From: a virus
Virus record (IMG/VR): IMGVR_UViG_3300005663_000142
Coordinates: 1 to 32,443 of that record
DNA: 32,443 nucleotides
Direction: 5' to 3' (one strand)
Positions within the stretch are counted from its first letter, which is position 1. Every line of letters starts with the position of its first letter. A program made the translations under genes and the position numbers. Shown piece after piece: positions 1-6,108 of this stretch. The notes beneath the pieces are model-generated. The model saw only the letters and a program-made list of their open reading frames with translations. It was not told the origin of the DNA and ran no database searches.

Positions 1-1
1 G

Positions 2-451
2 CTCCGGAGGGCCAGGAATGTCGCCGACGGCGTATCCGAGAAGATCTTCTCCGGAAAGGATCCGGCACTGATCAACATCCAGGGGCCCATCGGTGAATTT
101 GTGTTCGCAAAGATGTTCGGATTCCCATGGGACATAAACACCAAGCCAAGAAAAGGTGGTATCGACTTCGAGTGTAAAAACGGAATAATGATCGACGTCA
201 AGCACACTGAGCAAACTGTGGATCCACAGCTCAGAAATTCCCAACATAAGATCGAGCGCGACTACCATGCCGATGTCTACGTCCTGATTGCCGGGCCTGT
301 CTGTGGACCGAAATTTTCGATGATGGGATATGCCTTCTCCGGAGAATTGATGAGAGAAGAAAATATAGACCGGGGATCTTACGTGCTGCCGGCGCGGAGA
401 CTCCGGTGGGATCTCGAAGGCTTCAGGATCTTAATCGGGAGGGAAGGATGA
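2..451 (+). CDS. PD-(D/E)XK nuclease-like protein, 5' end cut by window edge
   Basis: The frame is open to the left edge, so the true start lies outside; 149 residues are visible. Counting from base 2, a Glu at residue 32 (GEFVFAK), an Asp at 55 (GGIDF) and D65-V-K67 (IMIDVKHT) match the order of the acidic and Lys residues of the PD-(D/E)XK nuclease fold. After them come predicted strands around ADVYVLIAG, as in resolvases and small phage nucleases. The role is inferred to be DNA cleavage or processing by an early phage protein. Its stop overlaps the next start (ATGA), so it is co-translated with the small-gene run that follows. The family assignment rests on motif spacing only, and a catalytically dead relative is possible. 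Confidence 0.6.
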   Translation, partial: LRRARNVADGVSEKIFSGKDPALINIQGPIGEFVFAKMFGFPWDINTKPRKGGIDFECKNGIMIDVKHTEQTVDPQLRNSQHKIERDYHADVYVLIAGPVCGPKFSMMGYAFSGELMREENIDRGSYVLPARRLRWDLEGFRILIGREG

Positions 452-741
452 GCAATTGGCCAACTCCATTTTTCATAAAGTGTCCGATCTGTGGCGACTA
501 TGTCTCCATCGAAGTTACAGAACGAGGACCTGCAGCATATTGCCCGGCTCCAGCAAGGAAGTTTAAGGGAGAACACCGCTGCAAAGAGTTCGGATGGGAA
601 GTCGTGATTATAGGCCGTAAGTCAGAAAAGGCGATATCGAAGGAAGACTGGAGGATCCCGGAAGGAATGCTGTTTTCGGAACCAAAAATATTCCCTCGAA
701 GGAAAATGAAACTTAAAATAACAGGAGGTAAAATTGGATGA
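448..741 (+). CDS. small zinc-ribbon-like protein
   Basis: This is a 97-residue protein. The ATG at 448 overlaps the previous stop (ATGA) and has GGAGGGAAGG just upstream, so I prefer it to an in-frame ATG at 406 that lies inside the previous gene. CPIC at residues 12-15, then Cys 32 and Cys 45, suggest a four-Cys zinc site. The C-terminal third is basic with predicted beta strands (WEVVIIGRK). No enzyme motif is visible. A similar CPxCG start and a GW(E/Q)VV strand occur in the microprotein at 13620-13760. The function is unknown; nucleic-acid or protein binding is the usual guess for such ribbons. Confidence 0.65.
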   Translation: MSNWPTPFFIKCPICGDYVSIEVTERGPAAYCPAPARKFKGEHRCKEFGWEVVIIGRKSEKAISKEDWRIPEGMLFSEPKIFPRRKMKLKITGGKIG

Positions 742-1195
742 AATGAAAATGGTCAAGATCGTTGCCGAGGACTGGAGGTTGGATGGATCCAACATGGAAA
801 TAGAAAAGGCCACGGCGCTTATGCCGGCAGTCTGTATCGTTGTCGGGATGCTGCTCAACGAGAGCAAAAAAAGAGTCGTCATTTGCCAGGAGCACTTCAA
901 AGAAGAAGACACGGTCCGGAGTTTGGTTGTGGTCCCCACAGCGTGCATACTGAGCATTGTTGAGTTGAAGATGTCCACCATCCGAAATTTCACATATCCC
1001 ATGGAAGAAGTCCGGATTAAGAATTCGAAGTGGGAAAACCAAACACTTTTTGAGCAGTGTGTGGCAATGGTAGACTATATCGATGTGGATCCGGAACAGA
1101 AATTAGTTCCACCCGGGCGCCTCAATCTCATAAAAAAAACTCTTGCAAAAATAGAAAAAGAGATAAAGAAAATATATGAAGGAGAAGAAAAATGA
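734..1195 (+). CDS. hypothetical early protein
   Basis: This 153-residue protein probably starts at the TTG at 734, because AGGAGGT lies 4 bases upstream. The in-frame ATG at 743 would be 13 bases from that site. The TTG start overlaps the end of the preceding gene. The middle is predominantly hydrophobic strand and helix (ALMPAVCIVVGMLL), but too short and mixed to be a clear membrane span. The C-terminus is a Lys/Glu-rich helix. I recognise no family. Stop/start overlaps on both sides place it in the same early operon. Confidence 0.6.
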   Translation: MDEMKMVKIVAEDWRLDGSNMEIEKATALMPAVCIVVGMLLNESKKRVVICQEHFKEEDTVRSLVVVPTACILSIVELKMSTIRNFTYPMEEVRIKNSKWENQTLFEQCVAMVDYIDVDPEQKLVPPGRLNLIKKTLAKIEKEIKKIYEGEEK

Positions 1196-1371
1196 TAATA
1201 AAAGTTGAGGCATTCCGGGATTCTACCGGTGGCGAGAAGATGACCATTACAGGAACGGTGACAAGAACGGCGAACCTCGAGAAAGTGGTTAGACGTCTCT
1301 GGGAGGCATGTATGATCTGGGAGACCGGCCCAAAGGAAAAATCAAAGAGTCCCCCACAGTCCGGACCGTGA
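1192..1371 (+). CDS. hypothetical 59-residue protein
   Basis: This short gene starts with ATG overlapping the previous stop (ATGA), with GGAGAAGAAA upstream. It encodes 59 residues beginning MIIKVEAFRDSTGG. The first half looks like two or three beta strands followed by a helix (LEKVVRRLWEA). The C-terminus is Lys/Ser/Pro-rich. Its stop at 1369-1371 overlaps the GTG start of the next gene. Support for it being real comes from continuous tight coupling on both sides and a good ribosome binding site. The function is unknown. Confidence 0.55.
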   Translation: MIIKVEAFRDSTGGEKMTITGTVTRTANLEKVVRRLWEACMIWETGPKEKSKSPPQSGP

Positions 1372-1592
1372 AAAAAACTACGATCGGAAAATTCGTCATC
1401 TATGCCAGTGAAATGGTCCCGGATGGCTGCATCTTTTTCGTTCATCCAAATGACGAGCAGCTCGTGGTCGAAGCCCTAAAGATGATGGAGGATTTGCCCC
1501 TGGACGATGATCAGAGAAAGGCTGCCAAGTTATTAATGATGACCGAAATGAAAAAACAACTCACAAAGGTCGAAGGAGAAAAAAATGACTAA
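1368..1592 (+). CDS. hypothetical 74-residue protein
   Basis: I choose the GTG at 1368 because it overlaps the preceding stop (GTGA), the arrangement used throughout this operon. An ATG at 1308 in the same frame would overlap the previous gene by more than 60 bases. The protein has an N-terminal strand pair (TTIGKFVIYASE), then two helices (DEQLVVEALKMMED and a C-terminal Lys/Met-rich helix). No family is recognised. The ribosome binding site is weak, so translation probably depends on coupling to the upstream gene. It overlaps the glycoside hydrolase start by 8 bases. Confidence 0.55.
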   Translation: MKKTTIGKFVIYASEMVPDGCIFFVHPNDEQLVVEALKMMEDLPLDDDQRKAAKLLMMTEMKKQLTKVEGEKND

Positions 1593-2946
1593 ATGGGAAG
1601 GTGGTCCGTTGCCGTTTAAAGCGGACGCAATTGCATCTATTTGGGGAGAAAGGAATTGTCTTTACTGGGCATACAGAGTGGGAGATAAACTGTACCTTCG
1701 TATTCGCGGATCCAGGCCTCCGTATCCGATCAGCGAAGCACAGCTTATTGGAGATGGTTATTACGGATCTGGATCTTTGATGATTTGGAAAGATGGGTTC
1801 TTGAACATTTTCTGGCCGAATAAAGACGTGGACAAAGTTATGCAGAAGTACGCAAAAGCATCAGACATCCCGGACCCGAGCCATGAACATCCGCCTCATC
1901 CAGACTATCCATATTATGAGAAATACAGTATGCACCTTATCGATGTTTTCGCCTACGCTTATAATCACCCGACGTGGGATATAGAACCTTTGATTGAGAG
2001 AGTGGCACAAACCGGAGCATCTGCCATTCAAGCGTTTGGATGGGCTGGATATCCTCCTCAGCAGTACGATATAGAAGCAATACCCTGGTTATGGGTGGAT
2101 GGAAAGGTTGATTTCTTACAGAAGAATCCTAAATATGAACTTACATTCAAGAAGATAGCCGTATCCTGTAAAGACTATGAAAGAAAATACAGGCATACCT
2201 TATTTTTGAGTAGATATAATTTCCATATTTTTAAAAGTAATTTGAATAAACAGGGAATACCAGAATTTTATAGCCCTGAAGGATTGGCTGTCCAGGAGGA
2301 ACATGTCTTAGATGTCTTGAGGTGGAATAAAGAGGTCGGGATCGATGAGCCAGATGTTGTCCTCATGAATGAGCCAGGGCACTATGGGGACGATGATACA
2401 GGTCATATAATTGCCGATTGGCATAGAAAGATCGGCGATCTATGTATCCAGCATACTCCGATTGAAAATGTACGGTCGGATGTCTCTCACAGTGAGTATC
2501 CGCGTGCCTGGTGGGTTGGCCCTCACGAGTGTCCAAAACCAGAGAATCACGAGGAGCCATTTTATTTTGGGCGTGAAAAGTATTCTCATAGACCACAAAT
2601 TTCAGAGGTTCACGGTTGCTCAACTCTTAGGGGACTCATGGAAAGTGGGGCCGAGGTATTCTATGGAAGTGCCAATATGGTTTGGGCAGTAAGCGAGGAT
2701 GGCTCTAAATATGGATCTACCATAGTTTATAATCCCGATGGTTCTATTGCCTTCCGTTTTGCCGATGCAGAGGAGTACCGGGATCTGCTCGAGTATGTTA
2801 AAGGGAAGGATGAGCGAACAGGAAAAGATACTCATGTTGTTGGATTCCCAACCGGAATGTTACATCTTGGAGAAGGTGATTTTAGTGATCTTAGTAAGAT
2901 AAATTGGGAGAAGTATGATTTGTATAAACAGATAATTGGAGGTTAA
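1585..2946 (+). CDS. clan GH-A-like glycoside hydrolase (TIM barrel)
   Basis: This 453-residue protein is by far the largest in the early small-gene run. Residues 1-95 look like a beta-rich leader (RGSRPPYPISEAQL). From about residue 115 a barrel-like alternation begins (MHLIDVFAYAYNHPTWDIEPLIERV). The motif N262-E263-P264 (VVLMNEPGHYG) matches the acid/base Asn-Glu of clan GH-A enzymes such as GH5. E341 (QISEVHG), 78 residues later, fits the nucleophile Glu of the late barrel strand. No signal peptide is visible. Codons are richer in A and T than in the neighbours, consistent with acquisition. The natural role could be host capsule or glucan cleavage, or a non-catalytic sugar-binding relative; the substrate cannot be read from sequence. 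It starts 8 bases before the previous stop. Confidence 0.65.
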   Translation: MTKWEGGPLPFKADAIASIWGERNCLYWAYRVGDKLYLRIRGSRPPYPISEAQLIGDGYYGSGSLMIWKDGFLNIFWPNKDVDKVMQKYAKASDIPDPSHEHPPHPDYPYYEKYSMHLIDVFAYAYNHPTWDIEPLIERVAQTGASAIQAFGWAGYPPQQYDIEAIPWLWVDGKVDFLQKNPKYELTFKKIAVSCKDYERKYRHTLFLSRYNFHIFKSNLNKQGIPEFYSPEGLAVQEEHVLDVLRWNKEVGIDEPDVVLMNEPGHYGDDDTGHIIADWHRKIGDLCIQHTPIENVRSDVSHSEYPRAWWVGPHECPKPENHEEPFYFGREKYSHRPQISEVHGCSTLRGLMESGAEVFYGSANMVWAVSEDGSKYGSTIVYNPDGSIAFRFADAEEYRDLLEYVKGKDERTGKDTHVVGFPTGMLHLGEGDFSDLSKINWEKYDLYKQIIGG

Positions 2947-2948
2947 GG

Positions 2949-3185
2949 ATGATGTGTTTGGTTTGTAACAAAACGCTGCATTTCTGCAAATGTGAGGATC
3001 TCGAAAAGCGCCTGGATCCGGCTGTCGACGCCGGCCGGTTCGCGTACCGGTACTGCAAGAAATGTAAAAAGCATTATGAGAGGTGCCGGTGTGCTCATCC
3101 AGCCTGGGGAATAAAGGGAGCCGACGAGGAGAAGATCCTCAGGCCGAAAAGAATTATCAAATTAAAAAACGGATCCCAAAATTAA
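2949..3185 (+). CDS. cysteine-rich zinc-ribbon microprotein
   Basis: This is a 78-residue protein starting ATGATG; the second ATG at 2952 is equally possible. GGAGG lies upstream and overlaps the end of the glycoside hydrolase gene. Two similar half-sites are visible: C-L-V-C with C-K-C near the N-terminus (residues 3-15), and C-K-K-C with C-R-C at about residues 36-48. Together they supply eight Cys, enough for two zinc knuckles. The C-terminus is basic (PKRIIKLKNG). Such proteins often bind nucleic acids, but nothing here proves it. Confidence 0.6.
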   Translation: MMCLVCNKTLHFCKCEDLEKRLDPAVDAGRFAYRYCKKCKKHYERCRCAHPAWGIKGADEEKILRPKRIIKLKNGSQN

Positions 3186-3196
3186 AAGGAGACATC

Positions 3197-3406
3197 ATGA
3201 AAGTAATTGTAAGAGTCTATGACGGAGGGCTCTCATCAGGTGCAAAGGAAGGCCTCATCGAAGCGATGGAGGAGGACGGTCTGCTGCTGACCGGTGAACT
3301 AAGCATGCCGGCCAGCACTCCGGAGATCCATCCATACTACGAGCTCACATTCGAGGAGGAACCGGCAGATGCCGAGGAGGACGTCCCGGAAGAGGAGCCT
3401 TCGTAA
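3197..3406 (+). CDS. hypothetical acidic 69-residue protein
   Basis: I choose the ATG at 3197 because AAAAGGA precedes it and the upstream alternative would overlap the zinc-ribbon gene heavily. The protein starts MKVIVRVYDGG, followed by a helix (AKEGLIEAMEEDGLLL), a strand (YYELTFEEE) and a strongly acidic tail of Glu, Asp and Pro. The beta-alpha-beta outline could be a small ferredoxin-like fold, but I recognise no family. It is directly abutted by the next gene, whose ATG follows its TAA. Confidence 0.55.
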   Translation: MKVIVRVYDGGLSSGAKEGLIEAMEEDGLLLTGELSMPASTPEIHPYYELTFEEEPADAEEDVPEEEPS

Positions 3407-3616
3407 ATGCAGCACATCGCAAAATTCATGAGGAGAACAAAGGATATTAAACCCTACAATGATCCAAAATCCGGATTTACCAGAGTCGTCTCAAGTGGCA
3501 GCGAAGACGCAAGGTTGGCCATATATGAAAATTATAAGATCCATAAGGTCTGCGGACCTTTCCGGCACCCGAAATTTTCAGTGCCAATCTATGTTTATTT
3601 CTGTGAAGACCTATGA
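3407..3616 (+). CDS. hypothetical 69-residue protein
   Basis: The ATG immediately follows the TAA of the preceding gene, with GAAGAGGAG inside that gene acting as ribosome binding site. The basic N-terminus (AKFMRRTKDIKPYND) is followed by short predicted strands (RLAIYENYKIHKVCG and VPIYVYFCED). No motif or family is recognised. Its end overlaps the ribbon-helix-helix gene by 4 bases (ATGA), so the two are probably translated together. Confidence 0.5.
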   Translation: MQHIAKFMRRTKDIKPYNDPKSGFTRVVSSGSEDARLAIYENYKIHKVCGPFRHPKFSVPIYVYFCEDL

Positions 3617-3924
3617 GCCCATTCGATTCTCACCACCGCATGGTCAGCATCAAATTCAGAGCTGACGACTACCTCGATCTCAAAGCTGCAGCAGAAAAGG
3701 TAGACAAACCGGTTTCAAATTTTGCCCGGGAGATTGTCCTGGATAAAATACACGACCGGCCTGGCACGATTAAAAATTACATCAAGTTCCTGGACGCCCG
3801 GGTTGCCTCTAATTTTAAAAGGATCTCGGAAATAAGCCCAGTCAGAGAGGTGGAAATTAAAGTCCTCAAAGGAGAAAACTCCATCTTTATCGGAATGAAA
3901 AAACTGCTCAAGAAAATATTATGA
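3613..3924 (+). CDS. ribbon-helix-helix DNA-binding protein
   Basis: The protein has 103 residues. Residues 8-48 read as a ribbon-helix-helix unit: a strand (HRMVSIKFRADD), a first helix (YLDLKAAAEKVDK), the turn P-V-S, then a second helix (NFAREIVLDKI). This is the pattern of Arc/MetJ-type and mobilisation-protein DNA-binding domains, which act as dimers with the strand in the major groove. Residues 50-103 form an extra basic helical part ending MKKLLKKIL. It is likely an early regulator or accessory DNA-binding protein. The target is unknown. The start overlaps the preceding gene (ATGA). Confidence 0.7.
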   Translation: MSPFDSHHRMVSIKFRADDYLDLKAAAEKVDKPVSNFAREIVLDKIHDRPGTIKNYIKFLDARVASNFKRISEISPVREVEIKVLKGENSIFIGMKKLLKKIL

Positions 3925-3935
3925 GAGGATTCCAT

Positions 3936-4154
3936 ATGTTCAAATTAATGTGGATTGCCCAGAGAAGAAAACTCGTCCCCATCATCCCTGCCTTTCTCCG
4001 CGCTGCCTATGCCGAAATTATGTGGCGCATCCAATTAAGAACGACCATGAGAAAAATGCGACGCGATCTCAAAATCTGGGACAAAATCGAAATCCCTGTC
4101 GAGGCCAAGGGAACAGGCGCGGCCGTCGTCAAGCTCAGCATCCGGAGAAAATGA
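3936..4154 (+). CDS. hypothetical very basic protein
   Basis: Two starts are possible: ATG at 3921, overlapping the previous stop, or ATG at 3936 with GAGAGGA six bases upstream. I prefer 3936, which gives 72 residues. The protein is rich in Arg and Lys (RTTMRKMRRDLKIW) with an amphipathic N-terminal helix (IIPAFLRAAYAEIMWRI), ending in strands (KGTGAAVVKLSIRRK). The character suggests nucleic-acid or membrane-surface binding, but no family is recognised. It overlaps the next gene by 4 bases. Confidence 0.5.
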   Translation: MFKLMWIAQRRKLVPIIPAFLRAAYAEIMWRIQLRTTMRKMRRDLKIWDKIEIPVEAKGTGAAVVKLSIRRK

Positions 4155-4372
4155 AAGAAGAAACAAAAATACTCTGCCGGCTTTTCAAGGCCCTGAATAA
4201 AGCCAGAAAAATCCTCGGAGAAGAAAACTGGCACGAAATCAGACGCCGACTCGCTGAGGGATCCCTTGCAAAAAATATGCTTTTTGTGTCGATCAGCCTC
4301 AGAAGAGAAGAAAGGGATTTTATGGAAGGACAAAAAAAGATTATTTCGGATCTGCAGAAAAGAAATTCCTGA
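4151..4372 (+). CDS. hypothetical helical protein
   Basis: The ATG at 4151 overlaps the previous stop (ATGA) with CCGGAGAAA upstream; an in-frame start at 3950 would lie inside the preceding gene. The 73 residues are almost entirely helical and charged (KILCRLFKALNKARKILGEENW, then a C-terminal Lys-rich helix). No motif or family is recognised. Coupling to its neighbour is the main reason to believe in it. Confidence 0.45.
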   Translation: MKEETKILCRLFKALNKARKILGEENWHEIRRRLAEGSLAKNMLFVSISLRREERDFMEGQKKIISDLQKRNS

Positions 4373-4385
4373 GAAGGAGAGAAAT

Positions 4386-4505
4386 ATGGAATTTTTCAGT
4401 ATCGAAAGCATAATGTTGTTTGGCGGTTTCACGACAATCGCGATCGTTTCCTTTGTCGCTGGATTGTTACAGGGAAAAAAAATAGGAAAAAACAAAAGGG
4501 ACTGA
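4386..4505 (+). CDS. 39-residue single-span membrane peptide
   Basis: A strong site (GAAGGAGAG) precedes the ATG at 4386. The peptide has one hydrophobic stretch at about residues 8-28 (IMLFGGFTTIAIVSFVAGLL), followed by a basic end (KKIGKNKR), so a single membrane span with the tail on the cytoplasmic side is predicted. Small early phage membrane peptides of this kind can alter host membrane functions, but no specific role can be read. It stands between two genes with separate ribosome binding sites. Confidence 0.5.
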   Translation: MEFFSIESIMLFGGFTTIAIVSFVAGLLQGKKIGKNKRD

Positions 4506-4519
4506 GAAGAGAGGGAAGA

Positions 4520-4831
4520 ATGGACATTGTAATCTACATGAACCCAGAAGACTTTGGGCATAAAACCTCACTGCCGGTCATTGATGCCTTTTGGGAAATG
4601 AAGCGATATCCAAAACACTTTACCGTCGAAGATAAAATCTACATCGCTGCCAAAGGCCGAGTCCAAGGATATGCGGAATGTGACGAATTCAATCCGGACG
4701 GATCAGTAGAAACCCTCATGTGGAATTCAGGCACATGGATGCAGTTTGTGAATGAGAAAATTCCATGTAAACCGTTTCGCGGATTCAGATATAAATGGTG
4801 GACCGAGGAAGAAGAAAAAAAGAGTTTTTAG
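4520..4831 (+). CDS. hypothetical protein, possibly PUA/ASCH-like
   Basis: This 103-residue protein has a good site (AGAGGGAAG) before its ATG. The core reads as beta strands around VEDKIYIAAKGRVQGYAECDE and WMQFVNEKIPCKPFRGFRYKWW. The phrase 'DKIYIAAKGRVQGYAE' recalls the strand-turn-strand of PUA-like (ASCH/EVE) domains, which bind modified nucleotides or RNA. That similarity is by eye and weak. The C-terminus is acidic then basic (EEEEKKSF). Confidence 0.5.
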   Translation: MDIVIYMNPEDFGHKTSLPVIDAFWEMKRYPKHFTVEDKIYIAAKGRVQGYAECDEFNPDGSVETLMWNSGTWMQFVNEKIPCKPFRGFRYKWWTEEEEKKSF

Positions 4832-4846
4832 GAGGGGGAAAGAGAA

Positions 4847-5077
4847 ATGAGTAAATGCCCGAAATGTAAGAAAAGGGTCAGACAAAAAAATAGAAAAAAA
4901 ATCCACGGCAGTACCTGGATACATAAAAAATGTCCAGATCCTGGGGAACCTAAAGATTGGTTGGAATATCAAAAAACCGTGGACCCAGAAACCTTATTTA
5001 AAAGCCAATACGAACTGAATCTTCCAGATCCTGAAGAAGAAGTGAAATTTTCTGAGGAGGGGAAGAATGAAAATTAA
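4847..5077 (+). CDS. basic zinc-ribbon-like protein
   Basis: GGAGGGGGAAAG lies upstream of the ATG at 4847. The 76-residue protein opens SKCPKCKKRVRQKNRKKIHG; CPKC at residues 4-7 and a later HKKC (residues 26-29) could complete a zinc site. The N-terminal half is very basic, the C-terminal half acidic (LPDPEEEVKFSEEG). The layout suggests nucleic-acid binding with an acidic tail. It overlaps the next gene by 11 bases. Confidence 0.5.
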   Translation: MSKCPKCKKRVRQKNRKKIHGSTWIHKKCPDPGEPKDWLEYQKTVDPETLFKSQYELNLPDPEEEVKFSEEGKNEN

Positions 5078-5243
5078 GTTTTTCCTCGCCTGGTACGACC
5101 TATGGATCGGAATCTACATATCGAGAAAAAAAAGAAAAATCTACATCTGCCCTTTCCTCTGCTGTGTATTTGAGATCTCCCTACCAAGAAGAAAAATGTC
5201 CTGGGAAGAGAAGAAGAAATTGTGGGGATGTAAATTTTTTTAG
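5067..5243 (+). CDS. conserved small phage protein of unknown function
   Basis: The ATG at 5067 follows GAGGAGGGGAAGA. It encodes 58 residues. The order 'WYDLWIGIYISRKKRKIYICP' followed by a hydrophobic strand is a pattern I recall from many small phage proteins of unknown function (W-Y-D-x-W-x-G, then a basic turn, then Y-x-C-P). This is the last gene of the early run before the long non-coding stretch. Confidence 0.55.
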   Translation: MKIKFFLAWYDLWIGIYISRKKRKIYICPFLCCVFEISLPRRKMSWEEKKKLWGCKFF

Positions 5244-5320
5244 AAGAAGAGGGGAAGAGAATTTTTTTTGAATCTTGATCTCTATATTGTAGAAAAAATA
5301 TTTTGAAGTAGGAGTATGTA

Positions 5321-5446
5321 ATGTATATAAAGAGGGGGGGCGATTTTAAAAGCCCCACACGCCCCTTCTTCATGAGAGAGCTGACCCCATGCACCCCAGG
5401 GGGGCACCCGGAGACCGGGACGGCGAAATCTCACCCAGTTAGTTGA
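5321..5446 (+). CDS. possible 41-residue peptide
   Basis: AGGAG lies 6 bases before the ATG at 5321, and the frame runs 41 codons (starting MYIKRGGDFKSP) to TGA at 5444. The peptide is rich in Pro, Gly and Thr, shows no domain, and overlaps strong G/C hairpins. The ribosome binding site is the only real support. It may be a leader peptide or simply chance. Confidence 0.25.
   Translation: MYIKRGGDFKSPTRPFFMRELTPCTPGGHPETGTAKSHPVS
5337..5365 (+). terminator. possible weak terminator after the early operon
   Basis: GGGGCG at 5337-5342 pairs with CGCCCC at 5360-5365, followed by TTCTT. The loop of 17 bases can fold again through AAAAGCCCC. The T-tract is imperfect, so this may be a structured leader rather than a true terminator. 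It lies about 95 bases beyond the last early gene. Confidence 0.35.
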
Positions 5447-5497
5447 CATAATAACTCTTATGCGACACGGAAACCCCTTGTTTTCATGCACTTCTGC

Positions 5498-5563
5498 CTC
5501 TTTACTTCGTAAAGAGTGGATGATCTCACGCTCAAGGGATCAAATGGGCCTGATCCCCGAGCG
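5498..5563 (+). ncRNA. two strong hairpins in the non-coding stretch
   Basis: CTCTTTAC pairs perfectly with GTAAAGAG around a TTC loop (5498-5516). Immediately after, CGCTC at 5529-5533 and GGGATCA at 5536-5542 pair with TGATCCC at 5551-5557 and GAGCG at 5559-5563, giving a 12-pair stem with a small internal bulge. Neither is followed by a T-run, so they are not simple terminators. They could be part of a structured RNA or an origin. Confidence 0.4.
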
Positions 5564-5706
5564 CTTATCAGCTCCTCCTTCTCCTCAAGCTTCCTTCCTC
5601 TTCTTCATAAGAAGAAACACCCTCTCTCTTCTCTTCACAAGAGTTCAACTTCTCTTCCTCTCTCCATAAGACTTCTTCTGTCCTGAATATATCCTTGTTC
5701 TGAATA

Positions 5707-5765
5707 ACGCGCGCGCGTCGTGCGTGTGGGGCGTGTGGGGCGTGTGGGGCGTGTGGGGCGTGGGG
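5707..5765 (+). repeat. alternating CG tract plus 9-bp tandem repeat with G-quadruplex potential
   Basis: Bases 5707-5718 form a 12-bp palindrome of alternating purine and pyrimidine (A, five CG steps, T), which favours Z-DNA. Four copies of CGTGTGGGG follow at 5723-5758, and a shortened copy (CGTGGGG) ends at 5765. This places five GGGG runs on the plus strand, four-fold spaced by 5 bases and then by 3, a textbook intramolecular G-quadruplex pattern. No gene covers it on the plus strand, and the open frame on the minus strand is a repeat artefact. Confidence 0.85.
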
Positions 5766-6025
5766 TGTTTGCCCTGCAGGGTGACACATTTCCCACATGC
5801 AGTGGGCAGGGGTCGGTGCCGGTCGTGGCTCTGGTGGGCGCTCAGGGCTTTTCATTTCTCCGGATCGGGCGATCATTCTCTGATCTCTCGTTTGACCTGG
5901 CATGACGGATCTCTGCCGGTGTTCGGCGCCGGTGCTGTATCTTGTGTGCCGGCTTCCGGATCTCGGCGATATCGACACTAGATATTGTGGCGCTGCGAGC
6001 TGGTCCGGTCCTACATCTAGGGGTA

Positions 6026-6053
6026 TTGACTCATCCGTTTTCAGGTGTATGAT
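6026..6053 (+). promoter_or_regulatory. sigma-70-like promoter for the RadC unit
   Basis: TTGACT at 6026-6031 and TATGAT at 6048-6053 are separated by 16 bases. Transcription would start near 6060, leaving a leader of about 50 bases before the RadC-like start at 6109, whose ribosome binding site is AAAGGAG. Each hexamer differs from consensus at one position. Confidence 0.7.
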
Positions 6054-6108
6054 CATAGGTGAGGAGCGACACTATTACTTACCTCAAATCTATCAAAGGA
6101 GTTTTACA

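Larger units (their letters stand above)
5244..6108. other. 865-base region without a confident gene; hairpins, repeats and a promoter
   Basis: No convincing long reading frame with a ribosome binding site is present on either strand. From left to right it holds: an A/T-rich purine stretch; G/C-rich inverted repeats at 5337-5365 and 5407-5419; hairpins at 5498-5516 and 5529-5563; a pyrimidine-rich stretch with small hairpins to about 5690; an alternating CG tract at 5707-5718; a 9-bp G-rich repeat at 5723-5765; a CCCTGCAGGG palindrome at 5772-5781; a short hairpin at 5792-5806; and the promoter at 6026-6053. Possible roles are a replication origin, a structured non-coding RNA or a regulatory leader. 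These are inferences from structure only. Confidence 0.6.

Noticed and set aside
5318-5334. TATA-like sequence suggesting an archaeal promoter
   Set aside because: The other promoters, ribosome binding sites and endolysin are bacterial; one A/T-rich stretch is not evidence.
5443-5471. Perfect TTGACA as a promoter
   Set aside because: No -10-like hexamer lies at 15-19 bases downstream (the sequence there is G/C-rich ACACGG), so it lacks the second element.
5723-5765. CRISPR array
   Set aside because: The unit is 9 bp with no spacers, and no cas gene is present in the window.
5568-6056. Minus-strand frame of 162 residues with repeated His-Ala-Pro
   Set aside because: It has no ribosome binding site, spans the promoter and the G-rich repeat, and its repeated residues simply reflect the 9-bp tandem repeat.
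5902-6108. Longer form of the RadC-like protein (255 residues)
   Set aside because: The extra 69 codons have no RadC similarity, cross the promoter at 6026-6053, and the ATG at 6109 has a strong ribosome binding site.
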